This document shows, piece by piece, positions 61,532 through 64,000 of a stretch of 64,000 nucleotides of DNA (position 1 is its first letter; the number at the start of each line of letters is the position of its first letter). This stretch comes from Yersinia frederiksenii ATCC 33641. Lineage in GTDB: Bacteria; Pseudomonadota; Gammaproteobacteria; Enterobacterales; Enterobacteriaceae. The position numbers were made by a program, and so were the translations under genes. The notes beneath the pieces were generated by a model. It had not been told where the DNA came from. It did not search any database and was given only the letters and a program-made list of their open reading frames with translations. The stretch covers positions 2,405,886 to 2,469,885 of the forward strand of contig NZ_KN150731.1 of the NCBI RefSeq assembly GCF_000754805.1, given 5' to 3'.

Positions 61532-62147
61532 GTGTTACTCCTTTGCTTACGCAAACAACTTTTCATATGAACCTGACTGAAGAAAAATGGCGGAAGCAAA
61601 TTCCGGCATGACCCATCGATTACTCCCAGTCCCCTGATGACTCTCTTGCAGCGCACCGTACCGTCAAGCTTTGAGCCTGGTTGCCTCGGACGACGTCGCG
61701 GCCTGAGTATAGGGCTGCACGTTGCATAACGCTTCAACGTATTGATCTGGCTGGGTAATAATTAACCGAACAACACCCTTTTATTGATGGCAATGTTTCA
61801 ATGGTGCTTTTCAATGACGGTGCTGTTTTTCAATGACGGTGATAGTGCGGGAGTGGCACTATTAGGTAATCATCCGTAACAAAGTTTTTCATGGGGGAGG
61901 AGATGGGAGGATGAGGGAACGACCAATGCGGGCAGAAGTTCCACTGTAAATACAAATACGTGATCCAGCCTGCAAATTTCGACCTACATTATTGTGCCTG
62001 ACACCACAGAATAGGCAGCAGTGTTAACTGGGTCACAATAACCGACAGGGGGGCGTAGACGGGGGGAGGATGATGGGGTATCGGGTTGTGACTCAATATG
62101 GCAGCGTAAAAATCGGTACCCACAAAATTGGATAAAAGGATTGGATT
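61532..62147. promoter_or_regulatory. malK-malE divergent control region (MalT and CRP-like sites)
   Basis: 616 bp. MalT-box-like sequences (consensus GGGGATGAGG): GGGGAGGAGA (61894-61903), GAGGATGAGG (61907-61916), a weaker GGGGCGTAGA (62050-62059) and GAGGATGATG (62066-62075). CRP-like sites: TGTTA-N6-TCACA (62022-62037, 9 of 10) and TGTGC-N6-CCACA (61993-62008, 8 of 10). The layout follows the E. coli malEp-malKp region. A near-perfect 20-bp direct repeat containing TCAATGACGGTG lies at about 61806-61842; its role is unknown. Confidence 0.7.
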
Positions 62148-63359
62148 ATGACTAGCAGCTTTACAAAATCCGGCATTGGTAAGACCGCACGTGTTTTGGC
62201 CCTTTCAGCGTTAACCACGCTGGTGCTCTCTTCCTCTGCTTTTGCCAAAATTGAAGAAGGCAAACTGGTTATCTGGATCAATGGCGATAAAGGCTATAAC
62301 GGGCTGGCAGAAGTCGGTAAGAAATTTGAGAAAGATACTGGCATCAAAGTCACTATCGAGCACCCAGATAAACTGGAAGAAAAATTCCCACAAGTCGCAG
62401 CAACCGGTGATGGTCCAGACATCATCTTCTGGGCACATGACCGCTTTGGCGGCTATGCACAATCCGGTTTACTGGCAGAAATCAGCCCATCAAAAGCCTT
62501 CCAGGAAAAACTGTTCGCGTTCACATGGGACGCCGTTCGTTTCAATGGCAAACTGATTGGTTATCCAGTGGCGGTAGAAGCACTGTCGCTGATTTATAAC
62601 AAAGACCTGGTGAAAGAAGCGCCGAAAACCTGGGAAGAAATTCCAGCGTTAGATAAAACACTGCGTGCCAATGGCAAAAGCGCCATCATGTGGAACCTGC
62701 AAGAACCGTACTTCACTTGGCCAGTCATTGCCGCTGACGGCGGTTATGCCTTCAAATTCGAAAACGGTGTTTATGATGTTAAAAACGTCGGCGTGAACAA
62801 TGCCGGTGCGAAAGCCGGTCTGCAATTTATTGTCGATCTGGTGAAAAACAAACACATCAATGCTGATACCGATTATTCCATCGCGGAAGCGGCCTTTAAT
62901 AAAGGCGAAACAGCGATGACCATCAATGGCCCATGGGCATGGAGCAACATTGATAAGAGCAAAATCAATTATGGCGTGACCCTGCTGCCAACCTTCCACG
63001 GCCAACCATCCAAGCCGTTCGTTGGTGTCCTGACTGCCGGTATCAATGCCGCCAGCCCGAATAAAGAACTGGCGACCGAGTTCCTGGAAAACTACCTGCT
63101 GACCGACCAGGGCTTGGCTGAAGTCAATAAAGACAAACCGCTGGGCGCAGTTGCACTGAAATCTTTCCAAGAGCAACTGGCAAAAGATCCACGTATTGCG
63201 GCAACCATGGAAAACGCCACCAAAGGCGAAATCATGCCGAATATTCCACAAATGGCCGCCTTCTGGTACGCAACCCGCAGTGCGGTGCTGAATGCCATCA
63301 GTGGTCGCCAAACCGTGGAAGCTGCCCTGAATGACGCAGCCGCCCGTATCGTCAAATAA
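62148..63359 (+). CDS. malE: Maltose/maltodextrin-binding protein MalE
   Basis: Periplasmic binding protein feeding MalFGK2 and the Tar chemoreceptor. 403-residue precursor: basic N-terminus, hydrophobic core and AFA cleavage site near residue 33, then mature [20 protein letters not shown]. Aromatic sugar-site residues are in ALSLIYN and in [10 protein letters not shown]. Somewhat longer signal peptide than E. coli because of a different extreme N-terminus. AGGA upstream of the ATG. Confidence 0.97.
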   Translation: MTSSFTKSGIGKTARVLALSALTTLVLSSSAFAKIEEGKLVIWINGDKGYNGLAEVGKKFEKDTGIKVTIEHPDKLEEKFPQVAATGDGPDIIFWAHDRFGGYAQSGLLAEISPSKAFQEKLFAFTWDAVRFNGKLIGYPVAVEALSLIYNKDLVKEAPKTWEEIPALDKTLRANGKSAIMWNLQEPYFTWPVIAADGGYAFKFENGVYDVKNVGVNNAGAKAGLQFIVDLVKNKHINADTDYSIAEAAFNKGETAMTINGPWAWSNIDKSKINYGVTLLPTFHGQPSKPFVGVLTAGINAASPNKELATEFLENYLLTDQGLAEVNKDKPLGAVALKSFQEQLAKDPRIAATMENATKGEIMPNIPQMAAFWYATRSAVLNAISGRQTVEAALNDAAARIVK

Positions 63360-63399
63360 CAGATTCACCATACCTCGAGAATACTTGCTGTAACATTAC

Positions 63400-63522
63400 T
63401 CAAAGTAATTGATGTTGCAGCAAGGCAGCCAATGAACAAATCCCGATGAGCTTACACAAGGTAAGTGATTCGGGTGAGTGAATGCAGCTAACCTCGCTGT
63501 AACATCAAGTGCGAAGAGTATG
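63400..63522. repeat. ERIC element between malE and malF
   Basis: Outer arms TTGATGTTGCAG / CTGTAACATCAA and inner core AATCCCGATGAGCTTACAC / AGGTAAGTGATTCGGGTGAG. It starts about 40 bp after malE and ends just before the malF ribosome binding site, wholly inside the operon. Confidence 0.88.
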
Positions 63523-63534
63523 AAAGGGACCATT

Positions 63535-64000
63535 ATGCAGTTATCCCACACCGAGTTTCAAAGCCGTAAAAAGAAGATTGCCTGGTGGCAAAGTGACGTC
63601 CTTAAATGGCTGATTATTGGCGCATTAAGTCTATTCACCTGCTATTTGATCATGTTGATGTATGCTCAGGGTGAATATCTTTTTGCCATCGTGACACTGA
63701 TTCTGGTGAGCCTGGGGCTGTATGTTTTTGCCAATCGCCGTGCTTATGCCTGGCGCTATGTTTATCCCGGAGTCGCCGGGATGGGGCTGTTTGTTCTGTT
63801 CCCCTTGATTTGCACTATCGCCATTGCCTTTACCAACTACAGCAGCACCAATCAGCTCACCTTTGAGCGCGCCCAATCCGTCTTAATGGACCGGCAATTC
63901 CAGACCGGTAAAACATTTGCCTTTGGTCTGTATCCAAGCAACGACCAATGGCGCTTGCAGCTCACGGCACCTGATGACAATACCTTACTCATTTCTGAGC
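63535..64000 (+). CDS. malF: Maltose transporter permease MalF (5' part only)
   Basis: First 155 codons; the gene runs off the right edge. Inner-membrane subunit of MalFGK2. The translation shows KKKIAWWQSDVLKW, two or three membrane segments (LMYAQGEYLFAI; GLYVFANRRAYAWRYVYPG; GLFVLFPLICTIAIAFTNYSSTNQLTFERAQ near the start of the large periplasmic loop; positions about 40-115). Start MQLSHTEF preceded by AAGGGA, 9 nt away. Co-transcribed with malE despite the intervening ERIC. Confidence 0.95.
   Translation, partial: MQLSHTEFQSRKKKIAWWQSDVLKWLIIGALSLFTCYLIMLMYAQGEYLFAIVTLILVSLGLYVFANRRAYAWRYVYPGVAGMGLFVLFPLICTIAIAFTNYSSTNQLTFERAQSVLMDRQFQTGKTFAFGLYPSNDQWRLQLTAPDDNTLLISE

Overview
The window is chromosomal DNA of an enterobacterium, almost certainly a Yersinia. 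Gene content and order follow two conserved enterobacterial blocks: mreBCD-csrD-acuI-aroQ-accBC-yhdT-panF-prmA-dusB-fis...aap/yhdWXYZ, and ghxP/yjcE...ssb-uvrA-yjbR-tyrB-alr-dnaB-qor-pspG-dusA-zur-yjbJ-lexA-dgkA-plsB-ubiA-ubiC...malM-lamB-malK / malEF. Yersinia-type features are ERIC copies, a palindromic intergenic repeat, tandem cspA genes, and pqaA beside lpxP. The species cannot be fixed from the window alone. I see no rRNA, tRNA, CRISPR array, prophage or intact insertion sequence.

Layout. 1-13.3 kb: cell-shape operon mreBCD, the RNA-decay factor csrD, acuI, the methionine-sulfoxide repair pair msrPQ, aroQ, acetyl-CoA carboxylase accBC, pantothenate uptake and prmA. 13.3-24 kb: dusB-fis, a membrane diguanylate cyclase, a SlyB-like lipoprotein, three tandem cspA genes, a DASS-family anion transporter, cold-type lipid A acyltransferase lpxP, and pqaA. 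24-28.5 kb: an amino-acid ABC transporter operon (aapJQMP) behind a sigma-54 promoter with NtrC-like sites. 28.5-29.6 kb: an AT-rich islet with two broken genes, a frameshifted cupin and a PAS regulator that has lost its C-terminus. 29.6-36.2 kb: cidAB with a divergent LysR regulator, a CPA1 Na+/H+ antiporter, guanine/hypoxanthine permease ghxP behind PurR-like boxes, and a glutathione S-transferase.

36.3-54.5 kb: a DNA repair, replication and envelope core, namely ssb/uvrA with an SOS box, yjbR, tyrB, alr, dnaB, qor, pspG, dusA, zur, yjbJ, autoregulated lexA, dgkA/plsB, and ubiA/ubiC. 54.7-57.7 kb: an accessory gene of 1001 codons inserted between ubiC and malM. Its last ~165 residues carry the motifs of a minimal OspG/NleH-like protein kinase, behind an ~830-residue region I do not recognise. 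58-64 kb: the maltose regulon (malM, lamB, malK divergent from malE, malF) with MalT- and CRP-like sites.

The strongest candidate for something undescribed is the large kinase-tailed protein. Other notable items are the cspA triplication with an exact 478-bp period, an ERIC at the malE-malF position where E. coli has REP elements, an ERIC in the uvrA leader below the LexA box, three PurR-like boxes spaced exactly 66 bp apart upstream of ghxP, and the two decaying genes next to cidB.
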